Source: a virus. From it: a stretch of 64,000 nt of DNA. Positions 18,888-27,667 of the stretch are shown piece by piece. How positions within the stretch are numbered: position 1 is the first letter of the stretch; each line of letters begins with the position of its first letter. The stretch covers positions 167,789-231,788 of the IMG/VR virus record IMGVR_UViG_3300028608_000006, one strand, 5' to 3'. The notes below the pieces were generated by a model. That model was not told the DNA's origin, did not search any database, and worked only from the letters and a program-made list of their open reading frames with translations. Both the position numbers and the translations under genes were made by a program.

Positions 18888-20413
18888 ACCAATTTCCCCC
18901 AGCCAGTTTGTTTGGCGAAGTTGTTGAACGAGGTTTTCACGCCGGCCAAGTCTTGGACGATGATCTCGTTCACGACCTTGCTGTTGCGTTCGTAGAAGGT
19001 CTTCGCGTCTGCGTCCTTAATAACGACCAAATCGGCCTCATAAGGGTAACCTTCCACATCGGCCGACGGACTATGGCCTTTGCTGCGCGCGTCTTGGTTG
19101 ATCTTGGCGATGGTGTCCATATCGTCAAGCAAGGCGTGGTAGTAGTAGGCGTGCGCACGGTTGTACCAGTCAACCAAGTTCGACGCCTGACGTTCTACCA
19201 GCATCAACGAGTTCGACACGCTGAAGCAGAACTGGGTGTAGCTCCGCACGTTGACACACAGTTGCTGATAAGCCGCCAGCAGGTGTGGTTGATTGTAGTA
19301 CCCAGCGATCTGCTCGATCTTGTCCGCTTCACCGCGTTCGACGATATCACCCAGTTTCCGGAAGTCGGTCTTCTGGATGTCAACGGTGTTCTCGGTGATC
19401 TCAATGTAACGCGCATTGAGGAACTGGATCTGATTGAGCAACAGCGGAACGTCCTGCTTCTGGATCTTGACGCTTTCAGTCACCAGAGTTTCCTGGATCT
19501 TCTTGCGGCATTCGCTGAAACCGTTCTGAAGCTCTTCGTTGCTGAACTTCAGGCTGTACAGAACTTCGTACAGCTTGGAGACCTGGTCCGAGATCGCATC
19601 GACGTTGAGGGCGGTGGATACTTCCAAGATCTCTTTGAGCAGGCGGTTGATTTCAGGTGAAGTTTCTGCCGTCCGTCCCAGCGAAGGGGTGCTTGCCCGA
19701 ACACGAGTCTTGGTGTACTCCTTACCGATGCTAGTCCGCAGCGCTTGGTTAGCACGGGTAATCTTGTCAGCGGACTGGTTCAGCTTAACCATGGCTTGTT
19801 GCAGCAACGGCATGGCTTCAACCAACGAGTCGATCGTACCCTGATCGGTTTCGAACTTGCTCTTCATCAGAGTCAGTTGAGCAACCCGATCCTGGTTAGG
19901 CGGCAGGTTCATCAGGAAGTTCTCGACGTTGTAGTCGGCTGCCGGGAAACCCAGACCGCTCAGCGTCGTAACGAATTCCTGTTTCATCTTGCCCAGGTTG
20001 TCGTTGATTTCCTTGTTGATGCGTGCGCTCTTACGGAAACCGAAGATACCCTTAACCGTATCCACCACCCAGTTCACCGCCATGCGGATATACTTGATGA
20101 TGTTCTCGATGAACTTCTTGAAACCTTCCACGATGGCGCCGAAGAAACCCTCAGCACCAACCCGGGCATTGCGCTCAGACGGGAACGGGTCGTAATGCTC
20201 GTGACCCACCAGTTTGAAGTGGGCGGCGACGCGCTTGGAGAACTTACCCAGTTGCAACGACTCGGCACCAGTAACCATCATGGTGGCTTCGTCTTGCTGG
20301 GTTTCCTTCCACATCTCGGTCAGATCAACACGTTGTTTCTCGGTTCCAGGCTCGTACGAATCGTCCGGGTGACCGCTGGCGACTTGTTTGTACGCGTCCA
20401 GGAATTCATTCAT
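18884..20413 (-). CDS. Inner-body-like protein (processed head protein)
   Basis: 509 residues. Candidate propeptide sites: GAE49-51 before SL and GAE86-88 before GF. The second is followed by a long amphipathic segment with aromatic and Ile/Val residues (about residues 89-126), matching the pattern in 6786, 7979, 24209 and 25359. The remainder is long-helical, Gln/Asn/Lys rich. Start ATG 20413 overlaps the stop of the upstream gene (ATGAATGA). Assigned to the inner-body group by layout, not by sequence identity. Confidence 0.7.
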   Translation of the reverse strand: MNEFLDAYKQVASGHPDDSYEPGTEKQRVDLTEMWKETQQDEATMMVTGAESLQLGKFSKRVAAHFKLVGHEHYDPFPSERNARVGAEGFFGAIVEGFKKFIENIIKYIRMAVNWVVDTVKGIFGFRKSARINKEINDNLGKMKQEFVTTLSGLGFPAADYNVENFLMNLPPNQDRVAQLTLMKSKFETDQGTIDSLVEAMPLLQQAMVKLNQSADKITRANQALRTSIGKEYTKTRVRASTPSLGRTAETSPEINRLLKEILEVSTALNVDAISDQVSKLYEVLYSLKFSNEELQNGFSECRKKIQETLVTESVKIQKQDVPLLLNQIQFLNARYIEITENTVDIQKTDFRKLGDIVERGEADKIEQIAGYYNQPHLLAAYQQLCVNVRSYTQFCFSVSNSLMLVERQASNLVDWYNRAHAYYYHALLDDMDTIAKINQDARSKGHSPSADVEGYPYEADLVVIKDADAKTFYERNSKVVNEIIVQDLAGVKTSFNNFAKQTGWGKLV

Positions 20414-20819
20414 GGCCGTTATCCAGCTCGGACATCAGGTAGTCCACCAGCACGCGGAACTGCTCGCACTGAGTGATGTCAACGCCTTCGGTGCCTTCAA
20501 CCACCACAACCACGGTGAAAGGCTCAGGCAGCTTACCTTGCAGGATCAGGGAAGCGCGCAGGCGGTTCATGCGGTCTTTAACGGTGGCGTGGACAAACGA
20601 ACCGTTGATTGGGGAGATCTTGTTCCAGCGATCCAGTTGAGCCCAGACGCGCTCTTCTTCGTTTTCGCTCAGACCGATGCTGCACGAGGATTTGAAGTGG
20701 CTGCGGATGATCGCAGTGGCGTAGGCTTCCAGCGCGAACTTGGCGCACTGCTCAGGGCAAGTGATACCCAGCTCTACCAGTTTGGCTTTGTAGTCGAGTA
20801 CGTGAGGCAAATGGGACAT
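20406..20819 (-). CDS. Small hypothetical protein
   Basis: 137 residues from ATG 20819, chosen for the AGGAG ribosome site upstream. Contains a predicted beta strand VVVVVEG near the C-terminus and three to four cysteines. No family recognised. It is the first gene of the leftward run 18171-20819 and is coupled to the inner-body-like gene. Confidence 0.65.
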   Translation of the reverse strand: MSHLPHVLDYKAKLVELGITCPEQCAKFALEAYATAIIRSHFKSSCSIGLSENEEERVWAQLDRWNKISPINGSFVHATVKDRMNRLRASLILQGKLPEPFTVVVVVEGTEGVDITQCEQFRVLVDYLMSELDNGHE

Positions 20820-20858
20820 GGTAATGCTCCTGTTCATTAAGGGTGGCAAACTGGTGGA

Positions 20859-22289
20859 TTAGAACTCGAAGGTTTTGTTTTCTTCTCGTTCCTGGATGTT
20901 GTCTGGATCACGGCGGGCTTTCAACGCAGCCAACTTGTGAGAGAAGTTGTTAATCTCGTGGTTGGCAAGAACTTGGGTGTAGTGCTCGATCTCTTGCAGC
21001 TTGAAATCACCGCCATTGAAGACCCAACCCATGGCACGCTTGATAACAGTATCTTCGTACCACGGTTTGAATTTCTTACTCAGCTCGAGCATTTTGTCGA
21101 CAGACTTAACCAGTTCGGCTTTATCAGTCGGGCTAACGTTCTTGTCTTCACGGATCTTGGCGATCATCTGACGCAATGCATCTTCGAAACGACGGTGGTC
21201 GGCGTTGTACACACCCGAGTAACCACGACCGAAGTAAGCACAAACAAACGACACAGTGAACACTGCGCCGCTGAAAACGATGAACGGCACCAAGGTGGTG
21301 CTCGCCGCAACGAACAGCGTGATTGGTGTCAGCAAGATCAGCTCGAGGATGATCGTGGTCAGGGCTGCGGTGATCAGACTGTTGATCACGATGGTGATAG
21401 CACCGACATCAGCAAAGGCGGAGATAGCAGCGATGATGCCTTTATCACAACCCATACGAAGGGCGTACATGTCAGCAATTACTTCTGACGACATCTGTTC
21501 AACACCCACGGACAAACTACGACGGCTGTTACGCTGTACGGTCAACTTGTTCCAGTAGAGGACGAACGCCTCATCGGTAGGGTTCTGTGCAATGGCTTGC
21601 AGTTCAGCGATCTTGGCTGGATCGAGTTCGAGGATCGACGCAGCATCCTTGAGAACCACCACACGGTCTTCTTCACGCTCAGCCTTGCGGTAGTGCATCA
21701 GTGCGGCCTTGGCAACCAGGTTGTCCGAAGCAGCGGTGTAGATCATCATGCAACCACCGAACACATGTCCGAGTTCGTGAGCAACAGCACCCGCCATGAT
21801 GCCGTGGATAGGAACGCCGTACTTGGCGATCTTGGCTGGTTCAAACGTATCGTTCAGGTTGACGTTGATGTACAAGTTAACTGGAACCGATTTGAAGCTA
21901 CCGCCGACCTTACCAGTCTTGTAGTCAATAGTCCCCTTGAACATCTTGACCTTGTTCTCGGCAAACCAACGGTACAGGGTGGTCTTGGTGATACCCATCA
22001 ACTGGTCTACACCGTCGTTGTTGAGAACGTGATGCGGCGAAAAGTAACCGGTGTCAACCGCGAGGTTGCCTTTCTTTTCGTAGTTGATGTTGATGTTGTT
22101 GAAGCCAGTGAACTCTTCGATGATCGGGAGGATCTCGTCACCGATGTTTTCGCTCAGGACAGCCTTACCGGACTCCGTCGAGATATTTCTCTCGAAGGCA
22201 GCACTCAGGACGTCGTAGAACCGGGTGGATTGGAAGTCAATGAATTCATTACCAGCACGGTCGGATTTAAGAAAATCAATAGAGATCAT
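20859..22289 (-). CDS. Membrane zinc metalloprotease, M48/HtpX-like
   Basis: 476 residues from ATG 22289, selected for the strong AAAGGAG ribosome site; an open extension upstream is non-coding. The zinc motif HELGH is at residues 171-175 and a downstream SSEVIAD (Glu269, with Ala-Asp following) matches the E-x-x-AD third-ligand region of family M48 (HtpX, Ste24, OMA1). Two strongly hydrophobic segments follow (about 294-320 and 322-352), as membrane spans. An N-terminal AGNE tripeptide (12-15) resembles the prohead-protease site. A promoter-like element lies upstream at 22320-22343. Substrate unknown; it could act on a host membrane, on early vesicle-like compartments, or be packaged. Confidence 0.75.
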   Translation of the reverse strand: MISIDFLKSDRAGNEFIDFQSTRFYDVLSAAFERNISTESGKAVLSENIGDEILPIIEEFTGFNNININYEKKGNLAVDTGYFSPHHVLNNDGVDQLMGITKTTLYRWFAENKVKMFKGTIDYKTGKVGGSFKSVPVNLYINVNLNDTFEPAKIAKYGVPIHGIMAGAVAHELGHVFGGCMMIYTAASDNLVAKAALMHYRKAEREEDRVVVLKDAASILELDPAKIAELQAIAQNPTDEAFVLYWNKLTVQRNSRRSLSVGVEQMSSEVIADMYALRMGCDKGIIAAISAFADVGAITIVINSLITAALTTIILELILLTPITLFVAASTTLVPFIVFSGAVFTVSFVCAYFGRGYSGVYNADHRRFEDALRQMIAKIREDKNVSPTDKAELVKSVDKMLELSKKFKPWYEDTVIKRAMGWVFNGGDFKLQEIEHYTQVLANHEINNFSHKLAALKARRDPDNIQEREENKTFEF

Positions 22290-22319
22290 GCGCGGACGCT
22301 CCTTTAAGTTATACACAGA

Positions 22320-22343
22320 CCCTATTAATATAGTGTCAAAAGC
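22320..22343 (-). promoter_or_regulatory. Promoter-like element in divergent spacer
   Basis: On the minus strand reads GCTTTTGACACTATATTAATAGGG, a weaker match to the element found before chmA, phuZ and the RNA polymerase genes. The core is nearly palindromic (TATTAATATA), so it could serve the metalloprotease (minus) or the DNA polymerase gene (plus, ATG 22367). Confidence 0.45.
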
Positions 22344-22366
22344 AGGCATAAAATGCAGGGTACTCC

Positions 22367-24148
22367 ATGGAACCAAATAGCTCCCCCATAATTGCCAAAG
22401 TGTGCAAACATGCCGCTCAGTCGATTAATCGTTTTGACAAGAACAAAGATTTGCTGTGCGCCAAGATCACCAATATTCATGAAGATGGTTCACGTTCGAA
22501 TTCCCTGATCTCGCTGGAGAACTACAAGCAGCCGATCTGGATCGTTAAAGAAGACAAACGCAAGTTCAAGCAGCACAAAGATTACATCGAAGAGTCCATG
22601 TGCAAAGAGTACAAGGTACCTCGGTGTTCGTTGGCAGCTGCGGTCAACAAGTATTACTACGGGCGCTCTGACAGCTCGTATGACCTTCGTCAGGCAAAGA
22701 ACAACCCTCACGTATTCGGATTGGATCAAACCCCTCCAGTTCACTTCAAGCGACGCTTCTTCGAGAAGTACGGCGACTATCAAGAAACCGAGTCTTACAC
22801 CTTAGCGGCTTATGACGTTGAGGGCGACATGTTCAAGAAGGGCGTGCCGATCATGATGGCCTCGGTGACCTTCAAGACCAAAGCGTACTTCGCGGCATGT
22901 CGTGGCTGGTATTCCGAGAAGGCCGGCAAACATCTCGAAGACCACGAGATCATCAAGAACTTGAAGGAAGCTGAGTACAAGTACCTCAGTGACCACGTCA
23001 AGCGTCGTAACTGCACGATCGAGTATGAGTTGTTCGATACTCCGGGGCAGGTGGTTAATGCGTGTATTCAGAAGATGCACGAATGGGAACCGGACTGGGT
23101 AGCTGCTTGGAACGCGGCTTACGACATGGAGGCTAACGAGAAAGCTTTGTTGGCCGACGGCTATGACTTGGCTCAGGTGTATTCTGATCCTCGCATTCCT
23201 CGTGAGTACAAGTCCTACAAGTATCACCCGGGTCGTACGCACAAGCATAAAGAAGATGGCACGAAGATGCCGTTGGAATGGCAAGAGCGTTTCCCAACCA
23301 TTCGCACCATGGCCACCTTTCAGTTTGCGGATGCGGGTTCGTTCTACGCGATCAAGCGCCAACCAGTTGAAGGTAAGCTCCAGGACACCTCTCTGCAAGG
23401 CATTGCGACCAAAGAGGAAGTACCGGGTAAGTTGTACACCGTAGAGGGCGCAGAGCACGGCGTAGGCTCTCCTCAGTGGCATCGTTACATGCAGCAGTAT
23501 CACCCGTACCTGTACTCCATGTACAACATCTGCGACAACTTCGTTATTGAAGAGATTAACGAGAAGACCAGTGACTTCAGTCTCTCGTTGCCGATGTTGT
23601 TGAAATACTCGGAATACTTCAACTACGTGTCTCAGCCAAGCATGATCTCGGACACCCTGTCCTTCATGGCGCGTGAGCGTGGTTACGTATGGGGTTCAAC
23701 TCCAAGCAACCGGGATAAACAGTTCTCTGAGAAGTTGCCGACTCTGGGTGATTGGATTGCGTTGCTCGATACTGAGAAGAACGCTTCCTTCGGTAAGTTA
23801 CTCTTTGCCGGGCTGGAGGACGTCTACAGTAACGGTCGTACGGATACTTCTGACATCGACGTGGAAGGTGCTTACCCAACAGCAACCCTTGCGCTCAATG
23901 CCGGTGGTAAAACGACCATGGCGGAGGTCTACGGTATTCAAGGGGCTGACCCTATGAAGTTCCGAGAGATCGCGGTTAACTACGCCAGCAGTACACAGGC
24001 TAACGCATTCGGGTTGTGTCATGACCTGTTCCGTTTCCCTGCTCCTCGTGATCTGAAGAAGATCTTCGAAGAAGCGTTGATCGCACAAGGTAAAGAAGCT
24101 GAACTGAAGAAACTGCAAGAAAATGAAGCAATGAAAAGAGCCGCCTAG
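22367..24148 (+). CDS. Family B DNA polymerase, N-terminal half (exonuclease and motif A)
   Basis: 593 residues. Proofreading motifs are in order: Exo I YDVEGD (Asp150, Glu152), Exo II NAAYD (Asp253), Exo III YNICD (Tyr386, Asp390). Polymerase motif A follows as DVEGAYP (Asp498-Pro504). The protein ends about 90 residues later with no motif B (K-x3-N-S-x-Y-G) and no motif C (DTD). Those motifs are found instead in the gene at 58024-60102 on the other strand. The two proteins together give a complete polymerase with the break between motifs A and B. Ends at a convergent terminator. Confidence 0.85.
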   Translation: MEPNSSPIIAKVCKHAAQSINRFDKNKDLLCAKITNIHEDGSRSNSLISLENYKQPIWIVKEDKRKFKQHKDYIEESMCKEYKVPRCSLAAAVNKYYYGRSDSSYDLRQAKNNPHVFGLDQTPPVHFKRRFFEKYGDYQETESYTLAAYDVEGDMFKKGVPIMMASVTFKTKAYFAACRGWYSEKAGKHLEDHEIIKNLKEAEYKYLSDHVKRRNCTIEYELFDTPGQVVNACIQKMHEWEPDWVAAWNAAYDMEANEKALLADGYDLAQVYSDPRIPREYKSYKYHPGRTHKHKEDGTKMPLEWQERFPTIRTMATFQFADAGSFYAIKRQPVEGKLQDTSLQGIATKEEVPGKLYTVEGAEHGVGSPQWHRYMQQYHPYLYSMYNICDNFVIEEINEKTSDFSLSLPMLLKYSEYFNYVSQPSMISDTLSFMARERGYVWGSTPSNRDKQFSEKLPTLGDWIALLDTEKNASFGKLLFAGLEDVYSNGRTDTSDIDVEGAYPTATLALNAGGKTTMAEVYGIQGADPMKFREIAVNYASSTQANAFGLCHDLFRFPAPRDLKKIFEEALIAQGKEAELKKLQENEAMKRAA

Positions 24149-24151
24149 CAA

Positions 24152-24193
24152 CCATACCCTACCCATTCCCCGACAAAGGGAATGGGTAGGGTT
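24152..24193. terminator. Convergent bidirectional terminator
   Basis: Fifteen-base-pair stem ACCCTACCCATTCCC / GGGAATGGGTAGGGT in the 60-base gap between the polymerase gene (plus) and the inner-body paralogue (minus). The downstream GGGTTATTCACGCTTG is identical to that at the 18.1 kb terminator. Confidence 0.85.
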
Positions 24194-24208
24194 ATTCACG
24201 CTTGGGTG

Positions 24209-25276
24209 TTACTTAAGGCCGAAGATACGACGCACGGTGTCGCACAGGCTTTGGATGGTCAGGCAAGTGGTGTGGACGTAGCTGACGGTGCTGTTGATCG
24301 CAATCATCATGTCCTTCGCCACAGCCAGCTCGGCACGGGCGCCGGCTTTACGTTCAGCATGCTTATCCGACCAGCTCAAAGCCTTTTCGCACTCGGTGAT
24401 ACGATGCTCCAGGTTGTGCTTGTTGGCTTTGATGAAACCGTTAATGCTGTCGATGGTTTTCATCTGATGCTGAAGCACTTCGAGCACACGAGCACCCTGA
24501 CCCATATCGCTCACGATCATTGCGCCGTCGATGTGGTTGATGGCGGAACGGATGGCCGAGATATCATTGTTGTAGATCTCGGTGATCAGGTGCTTGTAGA
24601 AGTTGTAGCTTTCATTCGCACCCACATGGATTTCCACATCAGTGTGGAGCTTGGTAATGTGAGCAACCAAGCCGGCACCTTTCTCTTTCACGAGCTTAAG
24701 GCCAGTTTGCAACTTCTTTTGCTGCTTGTGGTTAAGCTTGGCGAACTTCTCGGCGACCTTCTTGGTTTCAGCAGGAGAAGGAGCCGGGGTGGCTTGGATG
24801 ACCTGGATGAGTTCCTGGACTTCCTTAACTTCGGCAGGGGTGGTCACTGGATCAGCAACAACCTTCTGCATGCTTTCCACCAGCTTGTGTTGAACGGCTT
24901 TCGTGTCCCCCGATGGCTTTTCGAGCGCAACCTTCGCCACAGTCAGCGCTTCTTTGGTGTTATCGATCTCAGCCTGAGCACCACCTTCCTTCTTACCGAA
25001 GAAGAAACCCCAGATAGACTTGAACAACTTCTGGACGTATTCCCAGACAGCTTTAAGGCCATCGCCGATAGAACCGAAGAAGCTTTCGTTACCATCAACC
25101 TTCTGCTGACGGGTCAGGCTGTCGTTTGCACCCAACACCGCGTAGGTGTATTCCTGAGCACGGGTCAAGCCAAAGCCTTCGCTACCAGTAACGCCACCCA
25201 TGGTGTCGTCCATTGCAACAAAGATGGTTTCCAGGTGGTCGTTATCAATCTGACCGTAATCTTCGCTAGCTTCCAT
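24209..25276 (-). CDS. Inner-body-like protein, paralogue A
   Basis: 355 residues. Closely resembles its upstream neighbour (25359) through the N-terminal part: a shared block AMDDT-GGVTG, then GSE33 before GFGL, then GNE64 before SFF and an amphipathic aromatic helix (LFKSIWGFFFGKK, residues 84-95). Two candidate prohead-protease sites are thus conserved between paralogues. The C-terminal parts are helical and much more divergent. phiKZ also has families of paralogous processed inner-body proteins, which this pair recalls. Confidence 0.8.
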   Translation of the reverse strand: MEASEDYGQIDNDHLETIFVAMDDTMGGVTGSEGFGLTRAQEYTYAVLGANDSLTRQQKVDGNESFFGSIGDGLKAVWEYVQKLFKSIWGFFFGKKEGGAQAEIDNTKEALTVAKVALEKPSGDTKAVQHKLVESMQKVVADPVTTPAEVKEVQELIQVIQATPAPSPAETKKVAEKFAKLNHKQQKKLQTGLKLVKEKGAGLVAHITKLHTDVEIHVGANESYNFYKHLITEIYNNDISAIRSAINHIDGAMIVSDMGQGARVLEVLQHQMKTIDSINGFIKANKHNLEHRITECEKALSWSDKHAERKAGARAELAVAKDMMIAINSTVSYVHTTCLTIQSLCDTVRRIFGLK

Positions 25277-25313
25277 GTCGTATTCCCCAAATAAGCAAAT
25301 ATAGGTTAAAGGG

Positions 25314-25341
25314 CCAGAGCAACCGATTAAAGTTGCTCTGG
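25314..25341 (-). terminator. Intrinsic terminator hairpin
   Basis: Perfect 10-bp stem CCAGAGCAAC / GTTGCTCTGG with an 8-base loop, just after the stop of the 25359 gene (minus strand). The following minus-strand sequence AACCTATATTTGC is AT-rich and may contribute a promoter for the 25276 start. Confidence 0.75.
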
Positions 25342-25358
25342 CTCAGTTTGCCGACGCC

Positions 25359-26432
25359 TTACAGGCCGAAGACCTTATTGGTGCGGTGTTGCAGATCAAC
25401 CTGGACGGAGATCGTCTTCTTCATCGACTGCGCAATGGCGGTGGTGAAGGAGAGAATGCCGCGCAGCATGCCCAGCTCGGTGTTCTTGTGCTTGGCAACC
25501 CAGTCGCCCTTGTCGTCCTTGTCGGTCTTGGCCAGGAACGCTTGGCATTCCTTGATCTTCGTGCTGACCTGAGGAGCGTGTTTGGAGAAGCTGGCGGCCA
25601 GGGTTTTAACGCCGTTCAGGTTGTCGATGATCAGCTTGGCCAGTACAGCGGCGTCAGACTGGGACTTGACTTCTTCGCGGTTTTTCAGCGCGGTGATGAC
25701 GGCCTGTTCTTTCGGCACGATGGACTTGGCTTCGCCAACGATGTCCTTGGCCAGGTCTTCGGTGAGTTCGAACTTGCCGCCTTCGTCGCCTTCAGCTTTC
25801 TCGACTACGCCGATGTACTTGCCTTTGGCGTCGATCACGGCCATGGCCGCCAGCTTGAAGCGGTTCTGGGCGTCTTTGTTGACTTTCGGCAACTCATTCG
25901 CCATCTCTTTCACGAGTGCTTTCTTCTCGGTGAGATCCAGGCCGGCTTCTTTCAATCGACCGATGAAAGCGTTCTTGTCGGATTCGGCAGCAGCCGCGAT
26001 CGATGCTTTGCGCATCTTGTCGAACTGGTCTTCGATCTGCTTGTCGTTACCGGTGCCAACCGCCGCTACTTCAGCAGCCAGTTCCTTGACTTCGGCAACA
26101 GCCGCGTCAACTTCTTTGCCCACGTCGCGCTTGAAGAAGAACTCCCAGACCGACTTGAACATCTTGACGATGTAGTCGTAGGTAGCCTTCAAGCCGCCGC
26201 CAACAGCGCTGAAGAAGCTTTCGTTGCCGTCGATGGAGCTGGCGCGCAGAGTACCGCTGGCCATCAGAACGCCTTCAGCATAACGCTGGGCTTCAGTCAG
26301 ACCGAAACCTTCAGCGCCGGTCACGCCGCCGATAGTGTCGTCCATGGCGTCGAACATGATTTCGACATGAGGGATATCCGGGATCGACGAAACTTCGTTT
26401 TCTTCACCGGGTACAAGAGCAAGAGGATCCAT
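25359..26432 (-). CDS. Inner-body-like protein, paralogue B
   Basis: 357 residues, ATG 26432 with AAGGAAG upstream. Paralogue of the adjacent 24209 gene: same AMDDT-GGVTG block, GAE41 before GFGL and GNE71 before SFF, then MFKSVWEFFFKRD (residues 91-103). The remainder is Ala/Lys/Asp-rich and helical. Strong third-position C/G bias suggests high expression. Both paralogues begin with about 70 residues that would be removed by the head protease. Confidence 0.8.
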   Translation of the reverse strand: MDPLALVPGEENEVSSIPDIPHVEIMFDAMDDTIGGVTGAEGFGLTEAQRYAEGVLMASGTLRASSIDGNESFFSAVGGGLKATYDYIVKMFKSVWEFFFKRDVGKEVDAAVAEVKELAAEVAAVGTGNDKQIEDQFDKMRKASIAAAAESDKNAFIGRLKEAGLDLTEKKALVKEMANELPKVNKDAQNRFKLAAMAVIDAKGKYIGVVEKAEGDEGGKFELTEDLAKDIVGEAKSIVPKEQAVITALKNREEVKSQSDAAVLAKLIIDNLNGVKTLAASFSKHAPQVSTKIKECQAFLAKTDKDDKGDWVAKHKNTELGMLRGILSFTTAIAQSMKKTISVQVDLQHRTNKVFGL

Positions 26433-26471
26433 ATGCAGCTTCCTTGATTCTTAAGAGTTGGAGGAGGGCGA

Positions 26472-27125
26472 TTAAACGCTGGCGAGTTTGTTGAAGTACT
26501 GGGTCAGGTTCACTTGCCCCTGACGCGGCAACGTCCGTACAGCATAGGTGATGTCGACCAGCTTCTTCAGCTTGTAGCGAACGTTCCAGTTCACCGCAAA
26601 CTTGGTCAGCAGTTCAACGTAAGACTGGTAGGCCGCAACGTTGTCACGGTAGGCGCCTTTGCTGATGCCCTGGAGGAAACGGAAAGCAGTGCCACCGGTG
26701 AAGACTTTCTGGTTGTCGCGGATTTGTTGCAGCAGGTGGTCGGTCACAACCACATACGCTTCGAAGTCCTGCTTCAGGGTGTTGCCGATGGTTTCGATGA
26801 AGCTAACCATCTCGTCGTCACGTTCCTTGGTGCTGGCGAAACCTTCATCGCCACGCAGGAACTTCATGTGCCGATCGATACGAGCGATCATGTCGGCAGT
26901 GACCAGGGTGCCTTTGGCGTTGAGCATTTTGCCCACACCGATGACATCAGGGATCGGAGCCAGGGTAGGCTCGGCGGCTTTTGGTGCTTCAGCAGGTTTG
27001 TTAACAGGCGCTGCTGGAGCTTGCTTGGTAACCACGGCAGTAGAAACAACCGGGGATTTATCAGCGACACTACCCACCTCGTCAACAGCCGGAGGGGTGT
27101 ACTCTTTGGAATCGTTGGTGCTCAT
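26472..27125 (-). CDS. Small inner-body-like protein
   Basis: 217 residues from ATG 27125 (AAAGGG upstream). The first 60 residues are a Pro/Ala/Val-rich disordered leader; GDE92-94 before GF matches the protease-site pattern of the neighbours. The rest is helical. First gene of the leftward run through 24209. Assignment to the processed head proteins is by motif and position. Confidence 0.65.
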   Translation of the reverse strand: MSTNDSKEYTPPAVDEVGSVADKSPVVSTAVVTKQAPAAPVNKPAEAPKAAEPTLAPIPDVIGVGKMLNAKGTLVTADMIARIDRHMKFLRGDEGFASTKERDDEMVSFIETIGNTLKQDFEAYVVVTDHLLQQIRDNQKVFTGGTAFRFLQGISKGAYRDNVAAYQSYVELLTKFAVNWNVRYKLKKLVDITYAVRTLPRQGQVNLTQYFNKLASV

Positions 27126-27179
27126 TGAAAGGGCCCTTTCGTCTGAGTAATAAGGCAAAAATAGAGACGTGATGTCATA

Positions 27180-27215
27180 GAATATCCCTAAGGAGTCGCC
27201 CCCTTAGAGATATTC
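27180..27215 (-). terminator. Intrinsic terminator hairpin
   Basis: Imperfect inverted repeat GAATATCCCTAAGG / CCTTAGAGATATTC in the gap after the gene at 27225. On the minus strand it lies between that stop and the 27125 start; the intervening AT-rich stretch (reading TCTATGACATCACGTC) may hold a promoter. Confidence 0.6.
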
Positions 27216-27224
27216 TTAGATGGT

Positions 27225-27545
27225 TTACGGTTTGCTGATATTAAGCTTTTTAGCCAACGCCAACAGTTCTCGGTCTTCTTTAGAAAGCCCGTCCGTTGGT
27301 GGTGCCGCAGCGGCATCAGCCTTAGCCCGCTGCTCATCCCCTTTGGTAATCCCCTTAACTAAACTCTCCACTAAGAAAGCTGGCAGGTTAAGGTAATCAT
27401 TGAGTGGGATGATGTCTTTCAATTTACCCCAACCGTATTGATGACCAATAGCGTCAATCGACCACGGGTGGTAGTACTCATTCTCCTTTTCAATGAATGC
27501 AACAGAGGAATGAGGCTTCAGGGTAGAACGGTCGTAATACCCCAT
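27225..27545 (-). CDS. Hypothetical protein, true start uncertain
   Basis: 106 residues from ATG 27545, but that ATG has no well-spaced ribosome site and the frame stays open upstream past 27667, into the end of the preceding gene, with credible protein sequence (for example DEYRAVVANLFGLNLKD). No ATG, GTG or TTG occurs in frame in that extension. The real product may be about 40 residues longer, started at CTG or ATA or reached by a -1 frameshift from the upstream gene. C-terminus is Ala/Lys rich. Function unknown. Confidence 0.6.
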   Translation of the reverse strand: MGYYDRSTLKPHSSVAFIEKENEYYHPWSIDAIGHQYGWGKLKDIIPLNDYLNLPAFLVESLVKGITKGDEQRAKADAAAAPPTDGLSKEDRELLALAKKLNISKP

Positions 27546-27667
27546 GTTGAAGTCGTGCAGTATGCCTTCCTGAAAGTCCAGCTTCTCTCGACTGGTGTCT
27601 TTGAGATTCAGTCCAAACAGGTTAGCTACTACTGCACGATACTCATCGCTGAACTCTCTCTCGAACT

